A stretch of 64,000 nucleotides of DNA from Marinobacter sp. MDS2 (GCF_030718085.1 NZ_JAVAJF010000001.1:1116001-1180000), one strand, 5' to 3'; positions 18,442-26,894 are shown, numbered from the stretch's first letter. Program-made: numbers and translations. The notes: generated by a model from the letters alone, not told the origin.

Positions 18442-19342
18442 TTGGGTCTCCTGCCAGCGGTTCAGGCTGGTGATGGTCATCAGATAAGGTGGAATCAGCA
18501 GCGCTGCGGGCCTGAATCGGATCTTCAAAATAAAACACCCCCACCCCGGTGCGCACCCGGTCTGTGTTGCTGTTAGAGGGGTGTTGCGAGACATCCTGGT
18601 CGTAAGGTGCCAGCCACTGGTCTAGTTCTTCCAGCAATCGCTGCGATTTCTCGGCCGCAAACTGTTGCCAGCGTTCGATCACGTCTGCGGGGATGTTGTC
18701 GTAGGTGAGTGTTCTTTGAAACAGTGGTGCCCGGCCGGGCTGGCTTTCGGTTAGGTTGTGATCAATCGTTGCCACCAGATCCGAGACGTCTTCTCCGAAG
18801 ATCTGCAGCATTTCTTCGCTATCGCCCGCCGGCACGTATGCGCGTTTCTGAAGGTGCAACTTGCCGGTTTGTTCATCGGCCGAAACTACACCTACGCGAA
18901 ACAACTCGTCCAAAACAGCTCGAGGCGGCATATCGCCACTGTATTTGCGTACTAGCTCGGTGAAGCTGCCTTCACCTTCAAAGGGCAGCATGGCAGGTTG
19001 GCCGTCAGCCGATTGAAAAGCAGCATCCCGAACCCAACCAGACACCACGCGGGAAGCACGGTTGGCGTGGGAACGGCGTTCGCTGCCGGAGTGTTCGCCG
19101 GCCAGTAAATCGCGCTGTCGTTTAACTTCTTTGCGGGTGAGCCCCGTCATCACGGCGGCTCTGGAATCGGTTGGCTTGCGTCGCCCATCGGCAAAGTCTT
19201 CGAGGGCTGCCTCCACATAAGCACGCTTCACCAGATCAGCAAATTCGCTGAACGGTACACCGTTGCGCAACAGCAATCGGGCCAGAGGCCGGAGGATGCG
19301 ATACAGCGCTTTATTCAGAGGATTGGTATTGGTTGTCGTCAT
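18422..19342 (-). CDS. DUF6502-family protein, putative DNA-binding regulator
   Basis: A 306-residue protein with no signal peptide. The N-terminal ~85 residues (LARLLLRNGVPFSEFADLVKRAYVEAAL, then AAVMTGLTRKEVKRQRDLL) look like a helix-turn-helix in which TGLTRKEV would be the recognition segment. The rest is of unknown function. It lies between two DUF5666 lipoprotein genes and just downstream of a 16-bp palindrome found again, twice, before the other lipoprotein gene. I infer that it is the regulator of this module. Confidence 0.8.
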   Translation of the reverse strand: MTTTNTNPLNKALYRILRPLARLLLRNGVPFSEFADLVKRAYVEAALEDFADGRRKPTDSRAAVMTGLTRKEVKRQRDLLAGEHSGSERRSHANRASRVVSGWVRDAAFQSADGQPAMLPFEGEGSFTELVRKYSGDMPPRAVLDELFRVGVVSADEQTGKLHLQKRAYVPAGDSEEMLQIFGEDVSDLVATIDHNLTESQPGRAPLFQRTLTYDNIPADVIERWQQFAAEKSQRLLEELDQWLAPYDQDVSQHPSNSNTDRVRTGVGVFYFEDPIQARSAADSTLSDDHHQPEPLAGDPNEPGIH

Positions 19343-19345
19343 GTT

Positions 19346-19361
19346 TGGGATTGTATTCCCA
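19346..19361. promoter_or_regulatory. 16-bp palindromic operator before the DUF6502 gene
   Basis: TGGGATTGTATTCCCA has perfect TGGGA/TCCCA arms with a six-base centre. It ends four bases before the start codon of the DUF6502 gene, where a ribosome-binding site would normally be. The same motif occurs twice upstream of the second DUF5666 gene. On the minus strand it contains TACAAT (19351-19356), a possible -10 element. Confidence 0.7.
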
Positions 19362-19379
19362 TAGCTAGCCTGAAAGCCA

Positions 19380-19407
19380 GAAAGGGCCGCCGTGCGGCAG
19401 CCCTTTC
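19380..19407 (-). terminator. Terminator-like hairpin after the second DUF5666 gene
   Basis: GAAAGGGC (19380-19387) pairs with GCCCTTTC (19400-19407), with extra pairing inside. It lies between the end of one DUF5666 gene and the start region of the DUF6502 gene. The following minus-strand sequence TGGCTTTC is only weakly U-rich, so termination may be partial. Confidence 0.6.
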
Positions 19408-19419
19408 CTGTTTCGGTGA

Positions 19420-20841
19420 TTATTGACTCACATCACTGGCCAGTACGAATTCACCACCAGTGTTTTGAGTGTATTCCACTTCCACTTCGTCACCCACGCT
19501 TACGCCAGCGGCGCTGTAAGCGCCGAACAGAATTTCCAGGTTCATAATGGTCAGAGAGGTTTCGCCCACTGCATCAACACGACCTTCGATTTCTGCAACG
19601 TTCTCGCCTTCGTCGTCTTCGCGCTCAATGGCGAAAGCTTCCAGGTAACCGCCATCGGTATCGCGCTGGCGCCCTTCCACTTCCACATAATCGCCTTGCT
19701 GCAGTGCGTTCAGATCGTCTTCGCGGCTTCTGCGCTTGTCTGAATCCGTCTCGATGAGGGTAGTGTCCGTCAGCCAGACTTTGACACCGCTGACGGTCAG
19801 AATTTCGTTCTCACGATCAAACTCTTGGATTTTGCCGCTCAGTTCAGCTTCGCCTTCCTGGCCTTCGATCTCCTCGGCGATGAGAACGCCGTTACGAAAC
19901 TCGCCTTCTACTTTCACGTAAGTTCCGTCCTGAAGGTTACCGCTGTCCATGTCGTCGAATTCGGTATCGTCAGAGAACTGCACCTGAACGCCGTTGATCA
20001 TAAAAGTGCCGGCAGATTCATCGAACGCGAAGATATCCCCGGAGATTTCTACGTCGTCGTCATCCTCGAAAAGATCGTCTTCTTGTTCGATTTCCTTCGC
20101 CATGAGCAGGTCGCCGTTCAAATAACCTTCGACTTCCACCGCCATGCCGTTTTCGAGATCAGCCAGATCAAAATCGTCATCACCGCTGGCCAGCTCGTAA
20201 TTTACGCTGTATCCGGCGATGGTAAAGGTGCGCGCTGTGGCATCCAGATCAGCCACGATACCTTCAAGCTCGGCTTCATTCGTGTCGTCAAACTCCAATC
20301 CGATTACTTTTGCGCCCACATAGCTAGCACGGAATTGCCCATCCGCGGTGCGCCAACCACTCACCCGCACGCGATAGTTCGTTGGGTTGCCGGCCAGCTC
20401 TGCCGAGGTTGCGCCACGAAAAACGGTTTTAGCATCAAGCTCGACCGTCTGGCCCAGCAGAGTCAGATGGCCCGTTTTATCGGTATTACTCCATGTCGCC
20501 TCAGTGAGCGGGCCCCGGAGCGTATCGTCGTAGGAAATCTCCCGAGCTTGCCCTTCACCTTGGCCATTCCAGCTGCCGTTGACCTTGAGCACCATTCCTT
20601 TATGTAGCTGGTCTTCACGCTCGAGACCATCGTTGCTGGTTACCGTGCCATCGGTTTTGAAGCGCGTACCGTTAACGTAAACACTACCGAATCCGGTAAC
20701 GGCCCCCACGCTGCGGCCATCGTGCCCCGTGCTTGCAGACGAACCACTGCCAGAGCCTGAGCCGCCGCACGCAACCAGCGAGCCAGCCAATGCGCCCATA
20801 ATCACAATCTTTACTGCTACGGAAAGTCCATTACGCTTCAT
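19420..20841 (-). CDS. DUF5666-repeat lipoprotein (second paralogue)
   Basis: A 473-residue lipoprotein with lipobox LVAC (Cys25), a Gly/Ser linker and repeated DUF5666 units (VTGFGSVYVNGTRFKTDG, GMVLKVNGSWNGQ, GMAVEVEGYLNG, GTYVKVEGEFRNG, GDYVEVEGRQRD). It closely parallels the protein at 17011-18441 in length and layout, including the GPLTE/GPVTD and GWRTADG or AWRTANG phrases, so the two are paralogues. It is strongly acidic. GGGGAATTGAG precedes the start, and two copies of the TGGGA-N6-TCCCA palindrome lie 45-86 bases upstream. Confidence 0.88.
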   Translation of the reverse strand: MKRNGLSVAVKIVIMGALAGSLVACGGSGSGSGSSASTGHDGRSVGAVTGFGSVYVNGTRFKTDGTVTSNDGLEREDQLHKGMVLKVNGSWNGQGEGQAREISYDDTLRGPLTEATWSNTDKTGHLTLLGQTVELDAKTVFRGATSAELAGNPTNYRVRVSGWRTADGQFRASYVGAKVIGLEFDDTNEAELEGIVADLDATARTFTIAGYSVNYELASGDDDFDLADLENGMAVEVEGYLNGDLLMAKEIEQEDDLFEDDDDVEISGDIFAFDESAGTFMINGVQVQFSDDTEFDDMDSGNLQDGTYVKVEGEFRNGVLIAEEIEGQEGEAELSGKIQEFDRENEILTVSGVKVWLTDTTLIETDSDKRRSREDDLNALQQGDYVEVEGRQRDTDGGYLEAFAIEREDDEGENVAEIEGRVDAVGETSLTIMNLEILFGAYSAAGVSVGDEVEVEYTQNTGGEFVLASDVSQ

Positions 20842-20885
20842 CTCAATTCCCCTCTTTGCTCAGCTTTTTCGCAGAAAATATAAAA

Positions 20886-20901
20886 TGGGATTATTTTCCC
20901 A
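20886..20901. promoter_or_regulatory. Palindromic operator, start-proximal copy
   Basis: TGGGATTATTTTCCCA, with the same TGGGA-N6-TCCCA form as the sites at 19346-19361 and 20912-20927. It is 45 bases upstream of the second DUF5666 gene. Confidence 0.65.
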
Positions 20902-20911
20902 AAACAGATAG

Positions 20912-20927
20912 TGGGAATTTAATCCCA
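20912..20927. promoter_or_regulatory. Palindromic operator, distal copy
   Basis: TGGGAATTTAATCCCA, a nearly complete palindrome. Its centre is 26 bp from the other copy at 20886-20901, allowing two bound dimers on nearly the same DNA face. Confidence 0.65.
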
Positions 20928-21111
20928 AACTTGGACTTTGTCCAGCGATTCGCGGTGAAGGGTTTGTGAGTGTTTCGTAATAAATGCAAGAAACGCTGCT
21001 CATGTCGGCCGGTCCGGCCATTATGATTCAGGCTGGTTAGGCAGTAGAATGACGAGCTTTAGTAAGTATTCGCTCGTTATCTATCCGATACCCTGACCCG
21101 GTGCGCCATCC

Positions 21112-21804
21112 ATGAATCCAACGGCCTCTGTACAATCCGGCAGTGCTCATGCCCGGCTACTGCAGCTTCTGGCCACCGGCGATGCACCCCGAAAACCTGA
21201 CAACCCTCCCTGCTTCGCCGAGCGCCTGAGCCGTTTATTCGGGCTTGGCGACACCATGACACTGGATGCCGCCACCGCGTTTCGGAGCCGTCAGCGCGGC
21301 ATGGATCAGGGGCCGGTTTTCGAGCAACTGACCAAAGAGTTGAGCAATACCCGCCGGGCATTGCGTCGCAAGGTCAGCCGCTACGGTGAGGAAGTCGAGC
21401 CCGGCGAGAGCCTCTCAGCCGAACCCTACCTGAACGCGTGGCTGGTGCTGCAGCGCAAAGTGGCGGCCTCCAGCCGCCAACTCCGGGACAAAGTCCGCAA
21501 GGCGATGAAAGAGCACAATCAGAACCTTGCGCGTTTGGCGGAACTGGATTCGGTATTCGACCACACCATGGCCAGCTACACCGGCCAGTGTTTCTCCCAT
21601 GTATCCAAGGTTCTGGAACAGCGATTCCATAGCCTGCAAACACCCTCTGATTCATCCCCTGACACCGGCATTGCGCCGGACGACTGGCTGCACCGCTACT
21701 GCGAAGAAGCGCAGAATCTTTTACTCGCTGAACTGGATGTTCGGCTGGAGCCGGTGCTGGGGTTACTAGAGGCCTGCCACAACGAGGTAAATCACTCTCC
21801 ATGA
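21112..21804 (+). CDS. DUF3348-family protein
   Basis: A 230-residue, mostly helical cytosolic protein with no signal peptide or membrane segment. The central part (LTKELSNTRRALRRKVSR, then YLNAWLVLQRKVAASSRQLRDKVRKAMKEHNQNLARLAELDSVFD) matches DUF3348 as I know it. Genes of this family regularly precede DUF802, OmpA and DUF2894 genes in proteobacteria. It is the first gene of that four-gene operon and overlaps the next by ATGA. It may be a cytosolic partner of the motor tail. The molecular function is unknown, and no clear ribosome-binding site precedes the ATG. Confidence 0.82.
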   Translation: MNPTASVQSGSAHARLLQLLATGDAPRKPDNPPCFAERLSRLFGLGDTMTLDAATAFRSRQRGMDQGPVFEQLTKELSNTRRALRRKVSRYGEEVEPGESLSAEPYLNAWLVLQRKVAASSRQLRDKVRKAMKEHNQNLARLAELDSVFDHTMASYTGQCFSHVSKVLEQRFHSLQTPSDSSPDTGIAPDDWLHRYCEEAQNLLLAELDVRLEPVLGLLEACHNEVNHSP

Positions 21805-23792
21805 GCAGACTTTTCTTTATTCTCGCGTTTGTTACAGGTTTGGCTGTAACCGGCTGGATTGGCCAGCGTTTCATCCATTCCGACCTGTTGGCGCTCTCCG
21901 TCACCATTATCATTGCCGTGGTGTATACGCTGGGTTTTGTGGAATTGATGGGCTTTCGCGGCACCACCCGGAAGCTGGCCGATAAACTGTCTACAACTCC
22001 GGAGAACCGCGAGCAACTGTCAGGTTGGCTAGCCGGCCTGCCGGAGCAAGTGCAGTTTGCCGTGCAGCGGCGCATTGACGGACATTTTGCAGCCCTGCCC
22101 AGCCCGCAGTTCACGCCCTACCTGGTTGGCCTGCTGGTTATGCTTGGCCTGCTGGGCACCTTCGCTGGCATGATTGTGACCTTGAGCGGCGCCGCTTCTG
22201 CTTTGGATGGCAGCACCGAGCTCAGCGCCATTCGCAGCGCCTTGGCTGCGCCCATTGCCGGGCTCAGCCTGGCCTTTGGCACCTCCATTGCCGGTGTTGC
22301 AGCTTCGGCCATGTTGGGGCTGGCCTCTACCCTGAGCCGACGCGAACGGTTACAGGTTTCCCGCCAACTGGACAAAACCCTGCGCCAGCGTTTGCATCAT
22401 CTGTCGGCGGACCACCAACGCCAGCAAGCGTTCAAAGCGCTGGAATCCCAAGCCGAAGCTCTACCCAAAATGGCTTCTGCCATGGAAAGCATGACCGCCC
22501 GCATGGAGCAGCTGGGCCAACAGCTGGAACAATCCCTGACGCAAAACCAGCAGGAATTCCATAGCACGGTGGGCAACCACTATCAGTCGCTGGCCGACTC
22601 GGTGGCTGCATCGCTGGAAAAAGCACTGGAATCCAGCTCTCGCCTCACAGCGGAACGGATTGAACCGATTGTTACCGATGCCATGACCAGCCTGCAGTCC
22701 GGTGCCGGCAAGCTTCATGAAAACTGGGCGGCCACCACCCAACAACAGCTGGTCGATCTAACCGAAGCGTTCCAGAAAACCACCCGTGACGCGAGCGAAC
22801 ACTGGCAGCAGAATCTTCAGGCGCAGCAGCAGGCCTCCGCTGAACATCAGCAAGCCTTGCAACAGAGCTCGGAGCAAGCACAGAAGCAGCTGTTGGAGCA
22901 GCTTCAAAACGCCACAGAACAAACCGCCCAGCACTGGCAAACCGGTGTTGCACAGCAACAGCAAACCGCTGAAAAGCTGGTGACTGATCTGCAGAACACT
23001 CTGCAGGAATACCAAACTCAGTTCCGAAACGAGAGCGCAGGGCTTGCCAGCCAACAGCAGCAAGGTTTGGATGCACTGATCACCCGTATCAGCGAGCAGC
23101 TCACAACGCTGCATGATCAAGAAGTGGCCCGTGGCGAAGCCGCGAACAGCCGGTTGGCGCAGCTGGAAACCACCGTGTCCAAGCACCTGACCGAGCTGGG
23201 CGCGGGGCTGGAAGCGCCCATGACCCGCCTGATAGAGACTGCCTCAGAAACTCCGAAAGCGGCGGCGCAGGTGATTTCACAGCTGCAATCCGAGATGGCC
23301 CGTAACAGCGAGCGTGAAAACCAGTTACTGGAAGAACGCCAGCGCCTGGTCAAGGAGCTGGACAGCCTGCTGGAATCCCAGCGCAGCAATGCCGACAACC
23401 AACGCCAGGCGGTGGATTCACTGATCAGCGGTGCCGGCGAAACACTGACCGGCATCAGCGAACGTTTCAATGTGCTCATCCAGGAACAGAGCCAGCAGCT
23501 TGGCAAGCTGGGTGAAGATCTTAGCGGCAGCAGCCAGGAAGTGGGCGCCCTCAGCGACGCCTTCCTCAAGGCGGTCGAACTGTTCAGCGCGTCTAACGCG
23601 CAGCTTCAGGACAGCCTCAACAACATTCAGAAAGCACTGGACTCCGCCAGCCACCGTCATGATGAGCAGCTGGCCTACTACGTAGCCCAGGCCCGTGAAG
23701 TGATCGACCTATCCGTGAGCTCGCAAAAGGATGTTATTGATGCCGCAGCTGCCCTGCGCCGCGGCGAGCTTGAGGCCAGCGGAGCGGATTGA
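21801..23792 (+). CDS. DUF802 protein: MotA/TolQ/ZorA-like channel subunit with long coiled-coil tail
   Basis: A 663-residue protein. Membrane segments lie at about 5-23 and 30-50, then 107-127 and 150-175. The latter pair carries the MotA/TolQ/ExbB-type signature LGLLGTFAGMIVTLSGA ... AIRSALAAPIAGLSLAFGTSIAGVAAS. Residues 180-640 are a Gln/Glu/Ala-rich predicted coiled coil that would project into the cytoplasm, with DUF802-type repeats near the end. This is the architecture of ZorA, a MotA-like stator with a long intracellular tail. It is translationally coupled to the genes on both sides (ATGA; TGATG). Confidence 0.82.
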   Translation: MSRLFFILAFVTGLAVTGWIGQRFIHSDLLALSVTIIIAVVYTLGFVELMGFRGTTRKLADKLSTTPENREQLSGWLAGLPEQVQFAVQRRIDGHFAALPSPQFTPYLVGLLVMLGLLGTFAGMIVTLSGAASALDGSTELSAIRSALAAPIAGLSLAFGTSIAGVAASAMLGLASTLSRRERLQVSRQLDKTLRQRLHHLSADHQRQQAFKALESQAEALPKMASAMESMTARMEQLGQQLEQSLTQNQQEFHSTVGNHYQSLADSVAASLEKALESSSRLTAERIEPIVTDAMTSLQSGAGKLHENWAATTQQQLVDLTEAFQKTTRDASEHWQQNLQAQQQASAEHQQALQQSSEQAQKQLLEQLQNATEQTAQHWQTGVAQQQQTAEKLVTDLQNTLQEYQTQFRNESAGLASQQQQGLDALITRISEQLTTLHDQEVARGEAANSRLAQLETTVSKHLTELGAGLEAPMTRLIETASETPKAAAQVISQLQSEMARNSERENQLLEERQRLVKELDSLLESQRSNADNQRQAVDSLISGAGETLTGISERFNVLIQEQSQQLGKLGEDLSGSSQEVGALSDAFLKAVELFSASNAQLQDSLNNIQKALDSASHRHDEQLAYYVAQAREVIDLSVSSQKDVIDAAAALRRGELEASGAD

Positions 23793-24448
23793 TGGAACAT
23801 TTGGAGGACAGCGAACAGCAGTCCACGCCGATCTGGGCGATATTCTCTGACCTGATGGCCGCTTTGGTGGGCATTCTGGTACTAATTCTGGTGTGGGTAA
23901 TTGGAGTTCAACTAGAGCTCAGCCAGTCTCTGGCGGAAGAAAAAGCCAAGCGGGAAGCCGAAGAAGAACGCAGGATTGCGCTGGAACAAGCGCTGGAAGA
24001 CCCGCTCACTAAAGGCCTGGTGACCTTCAGTAATGGTCGCATCGGCATCAGCGGCAATGTGCTGTTTCAGTTGAACTCGGATCAACTTCAAGCGGATGGC
24101 GTTGAAGTGCTGGAATCGCTGGTGACCCCGCTGAAAACCTATCTGACCCAGCATGATGAGTTGTTGATGGTCAGCGGCTTCACCGATGACTTGCCGATGC
24201 ACCGGGGCAACCGGTATCAGGATAACTGGGGACTGTCGGCGCAGCGAGCACTCACCGTGACGCGCACGCTGATGGAACTAGGCCTGCCAAACGATCGGGT
24301 TTTCGCAGCCGCGTTTGGCCCGCATCATCCTGCCGTTCCCAATGTGGATGCGGAATCCCGCGCCCAGAACCGGCGGGTGGAGATCAGCACCGTGCCGCGT
24401 GCGCCAACCAGCGCCGCAGCAGACGCTCAACCGGACACCGAAAGCTGA
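23792..24448 (+). CDS. OmpA-domain MotB/ZorB-like stator subunit
   Basis: A 218-residue protein. A short cytosolic lead precedes one membrane segment, IFSDLMAALVGILVLILVW, with Asp21 at the position of the proton-binding aspartate of MotB/TolR/ZorB. A short Glu/Lys-rich linker and a C-terminal OmpA-like peptidoglycan-binding domain (about 75-200; FQLNSDQL, VSGFTDDLPMH, NWGLSAQRALTV, NRRVEIS) follow. It forms the natural partner of the DUF802 channel subunit. ATG at 23792 is preferred over a TTG three bases earlier because it gives the usual TGATG overlap. Confidence 0.87.
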   Translation: MEHLEDSEQQSTPIWAIFSDLMAALVGILVLILVWVIGVQLELSQSLAEEKAKREAEEERRIALEQALEDPLTKGLVTFSNGRIGISGNVLFQLNSDQLQADGVEVLESLVTPLKTYLTQHDELLMVSGFTDDLPMHRGNRYQDNWGLSAQRALTVTRTLMELGLPNDRVFAAAFGPHHPAVPNVDAESRAQNRRVEISTVPRAPTSAAADAQPDTES

Positions 24449-25074
24449 TGTCTGATCTGGCTGAATCGTCTCTGCTTGCTGCGCTGCAAGCGACCGGGGC
24501 TGACCAAATAGATCCGGTGCGCTTTCACTACCTGGCGGCACTTGAGCAACGCCTGCGTTCGAAAGGGCTTGAGGGCACAGCCCATTGGCACAAACTGGAG
24601 CGGGCCGTCGCCGAGTTACAGGCCAGAGAGCGTAACAATGCCAAGCAGCCTTCGGCGGCTGAGCCTCGTCGTCGTTCTCCCCTGCTCGATTTGATCGACA
24701 CACTGAATCAAGCTCCCAGCAGCGCTCCGGCACAAGCGCCCCGCTCCGCAATCGAGCAACTGATCTTCGGGACAACGGAAGAGGAAGCGGTTGAGCGCTC
24801 ACAAACCACATCAAACAGCCCACAACCGTTGAAAGCCATGGCTCGCGCAACGGCTGACCACGGCGTTCAAGCGCTTCAAGACCGCATTCAACACGCCATT
24901 GAAAACATCCCCGAAGATGCCGGCCCGATGAATGCCCATCGGCTGGTCAGCCGGGCCATTGCCGAGATGCAGCGCCTGTCACCGGAGTATCTCAACCGCA
25001 TGGTGAATTACACCGACACCCTGATGGCGCTCGAAAAGCTGGGGCGAAAAATCGAGATTACCAAGCCGAAATAA
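24448..25074 (+). CDS. DUF2894-family protein
   Basis: A 208-residue cytosolic protein. The conserved N-terminal part (ALQATGADQIDPVRFHYLAALEQRLRSKGLEGTAHWHKLERAVAEL) and C-terminal part (AHRLVSRAIAEMQRLSPEYLNRMVNYTDTLMALEKLGRKI) are separated by a low-complexity linker. It is the last gene of the DUF3348-DUF802-OmpA-DUF2894 operon and overlaps the OmpA-domain gene by one base. Its function is unknown. By position it may be a cytosolic adaptor of the motor-like complex. Confidence 0.82.
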   Translation: MSDLAESSLLAALQATGADQIDPVRFHYLAALEQRLRSKGLEGTAHWHKLERAVAELQARERNNAKQPSAAEPRRRSPLLDLIDTLNQAPSSAPAQAPRSAIEQLIFGTTEEEAVERSQTTSNSPQPLKAMARATADHGVQALQDRIQHAIENIPEDAGPMNAHRLVSRAIAEMQRLSPEYLNRMVNYTDTLMALEKLGRKIEITKPK

Positions 25075-25132
25075 AACCCGTTCAAATGTGTTCTACACTA
25101 TCTCGGTGTTCAAGCCGATAAGGAGAGCCATA

Positions 25133-25573
25133 GTGAACGTGTTCGAAGCCTTGAGACAGGATCACGACGTACAACGGGAACTGCTGGAACAACTGGCCGA
25201 CACCTCTGGCGATGAGCAAGTTCGCCGACAGGGATTTGCGAAGCTGAAAACCGAATTGACCGAACACGCAGCAGCGGAAGAAAAGCATTTCTACGCCCAC
25301 CTGATGCAACACGAGCAAACCCAGGACAAAGCCCGCCACAGCGTTGCTGAACATCACGACATTGATGAATGCATAGAGCAGCTTGAAAAAACCGACTATT
25401 CCAGCCCCCAATGGCTTCAAATGTTCAAAGAGCTGCAACACCTTGTTAGCCATCATCTGGATGAAGAAGAACAGGAAGTGTTCCAGATGGGCGGCAAGGT
25501 ACTGACCGATCAGCAGAAGGAGGATCTGGGCAGCCAGTACCGTAACGAGATGGAACAGCGAAGAAGCGATTAA
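25133..25573 (+). CDS. Hemerythrin HHE-domain protein
   Basis: A 146-residue four-helix protein with histidine/glutamate ligands typical of di-iron hemerythrins: His11, His45 with Glu49 (HAAAEEKHF), His74/His75 (AEHHDID) and His107/His108 with Glu112 (HHLDEEEQ). Such domains bind O2 or iron, or respond to oxidative stress. The GTG start at 25133 is chosen because AAGGAGAG lies just upstream; an open frame from 25088 lacks such a site. Confidence 0.88.
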   Translation: MNVFEALRQDHDVQRELLEQLADTSGDEQVRRQGFAKLKTELTEHAAAEEKHFYAHLMQHEQTQDKARHSVAEHHDIDECIEQLEKTDYSSPQWLQMFKELQHLVSHHLDEEEQEVFQMGGKVLTDQQKEDLGSQYRNEMEQRRSD

Positions 25574-25606
25574 GCGTTAAACCGGTGCTTCTGCGCCCGT
25601 CAGGCT

Positions 25607-26341
25607 TCAGTGGTTGGGCGACCACTGAAGCTCAATCAGGCGCCGTTCATCTTCCGGTGCCAACAAAGGACCCGCGATCATTTTATCCAGCGTGGCATCC
25701 AGCGCCGAGCCACCACTGGCTGTTTGGTAGCGGTCCTCAGCAACCGCACCCGTCAATTCAAGACGCACAGCCAGATCCCATTCCTGGGTGCCCGCACCGC
25801 TCAGGCAAGCAATGTTTTCCGAACGCCCGGCATCTCCTTGTACCCGAAACTGTCGACAGTATTCACCGTCGTGATTCTTGAACGTCAACCGCGGCGTAAG
25901 AGTCTCGCCGCTGGCCAGAGTGTAGTTTGTGCCGCTGGGCGTCGATTCCAGCACCTGCGCCACCTCCTGCCAGGAGGCATCTGAGTCAACCGTAGGCAGC
26001 GACAGCCACTGGGCCAAGGCAAAGCCACCGACCAAAGCGGCAGCAATGGCCTTCCCGGTATGAGCGCGCAGACGCTCCCGCAGCGGAAAACGAATCACGT
26101 TGTTCGGCTGGCGCTCAGGCTCATTCTCGGCCATGCCCAACAGCTGTGTGATCCCCGCAGGCAGCGGGCGATCGTCGATTTCTCCGTAGTGCGCCTGCAA
26201 CGCCTGATCAACCATCGACAACTCACTCAAACGCGCAGCCAGCGCGGGCTCCACCGCTAAGCGCTCACGAATCTGCTGCATTTCCTCGGCGAGCAATTCA
26301 CCATCGAGAAAGGCAGAGAGTTTTTCATCCACGTTGGTCAT
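25607..26341 (-). CDS. Anti-sigma factor (transmembrane)
   Basis: A 244-residue protein. The N-terminal anti-sigma domain (MTNVDEKLSAFLDGELLAEEMQQIRERLAVEP) resembles RseA/zinc-less ASD proteins. One membrane segment follows (about 97-115, AIAAALVGGFALAQWL), then a periplasmic domain of about 125 residues with two cysteines. It overlaps the sigma-factor gene by ATGA, so the two are co-translated. By family logic the periplasmic part senses an envelope signal and the cytosolic part holds the sigma factor. Confidence 0.88.
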   Translation of the reverse strand: MTNVDEKLSAFLDGELLAEEMQQIRERLAVEPALAARLSELSMVDQALQAHYGEIDDRPLPAGITQLLGMAENEPERQPNNVIRFPLRERLRAHTGKAIAAALVGGFALAQWLSLPTVDSDASWQEVAQVLESTPSGTNYTLASGETLTPRLTFKNHDGEYCRQFRVQGDAGRSENIACLSGAGTQEWDLAVRLELTGAVAEDRYQTASGGSALDATLDKMIAGPLLAPEDERRLIELQWSPNH

Positions 26342-26829
26342 TGCTTGATCCTCGTTGTCTCAGGCGCCAGCGCCTCACTCAATGCGCCGCGCGCACGAGC
26401 CAGCCGGCTCATTACCGTCCCTTTGGGCACCGACAAAATCTCTGCGACCGCCTGATAAGACAGCCCCTGAATCGCCACCAGCGATATGATCTGGCGCTGA
26501 TCTTCCGGTAACAGGCTCATCGCCTGATCCACCCGGCTAACCTCCATTTCATTGGCGACTTGCTTATCGCCATCGAAAATCTGGCCGTCACTGAGCTCCG
26601 GGTTTTCTGCCGCGTCACGACGAACCTTGCGAGCCCGACACTCGTCTATCCATACGTTCCGGCAGACCCGAAATGCCCATCGGGCAATGTCTGCGTCATC
26701 AGGTCGCGGCCGGCTCAACAACCGCTCTACCGTATTTTGAAGCAGATCATCCGCATCAGCCGCGGAACCGCTCAGTGAGTAGGCAAAGCGCCTCAAACTC
26801 GGCAATAGTTCCGTGATTTCCTGTCGCAT
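26338..26829 (-). CDS. ECF-family RNA polymerase sigma factor
   Basis: A 163-residue sigma factor containing only regions 2 and 4. Region 2 reads RRFAYSLSGSAADADDLLQNTVERLL and WAFRVCRNVWIDECRARKVR. Region 4 reads LPEDQRQIISLVAIQGLSYQAVAEILSVPKGTVMSRLARAR with its helix-turn-helix. It is preceded by a promoter motif that recurs upstream of the divergent subtilase and of an Ala-rich secreted protein gene. That implies autoregulation and a local regulon. Confidence 0.94.
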   Translation of the reverse strand: MRQEITELLPSLRRFAYSLSGSAADADDLLQNTVERLLSRPRPDDADIARWAFRVCRNVWIDECRARKVRRDAAENPELSDGQIFDGDKQVANEMEVSRVDQAMSLLPEDQRQIISLVAIQGLSYQAVAEILSVPKGTVMSRLARARGALSEALAPETTRIKQ

Positions 26830-26860
26830 GGCGCCCTTTGTCGATATGTGTTACCTGTAC

Positions 26861-26885
26861 AACGAGTCAAAGCGGGATTTATTCC
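26861..26885 (-). promoter_or_regulatory. Predicted ECF promoter of the sigma/anti-sigma operon
   Basis: On the minus strand GGAATAAA (26878-26885) and ACTCGTT (26861-26867) are separated by 10 bases. The predicted start is about 25 bases before the sigma gene. The same 25-bp arrangement occurs at 26895-26919 and 29893-29917. Confidence 0.68.
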
Positions 26886-26894
26886 CTCTGATCG

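Noticed and set aside
21112..25573. A complete Zorya defence system
   Set aside because: Only ZorA/ZorB-like motor subunits are present; there is no ZorC, ZorD or ZorE, and the partners are DUF3348 and DUF2894.
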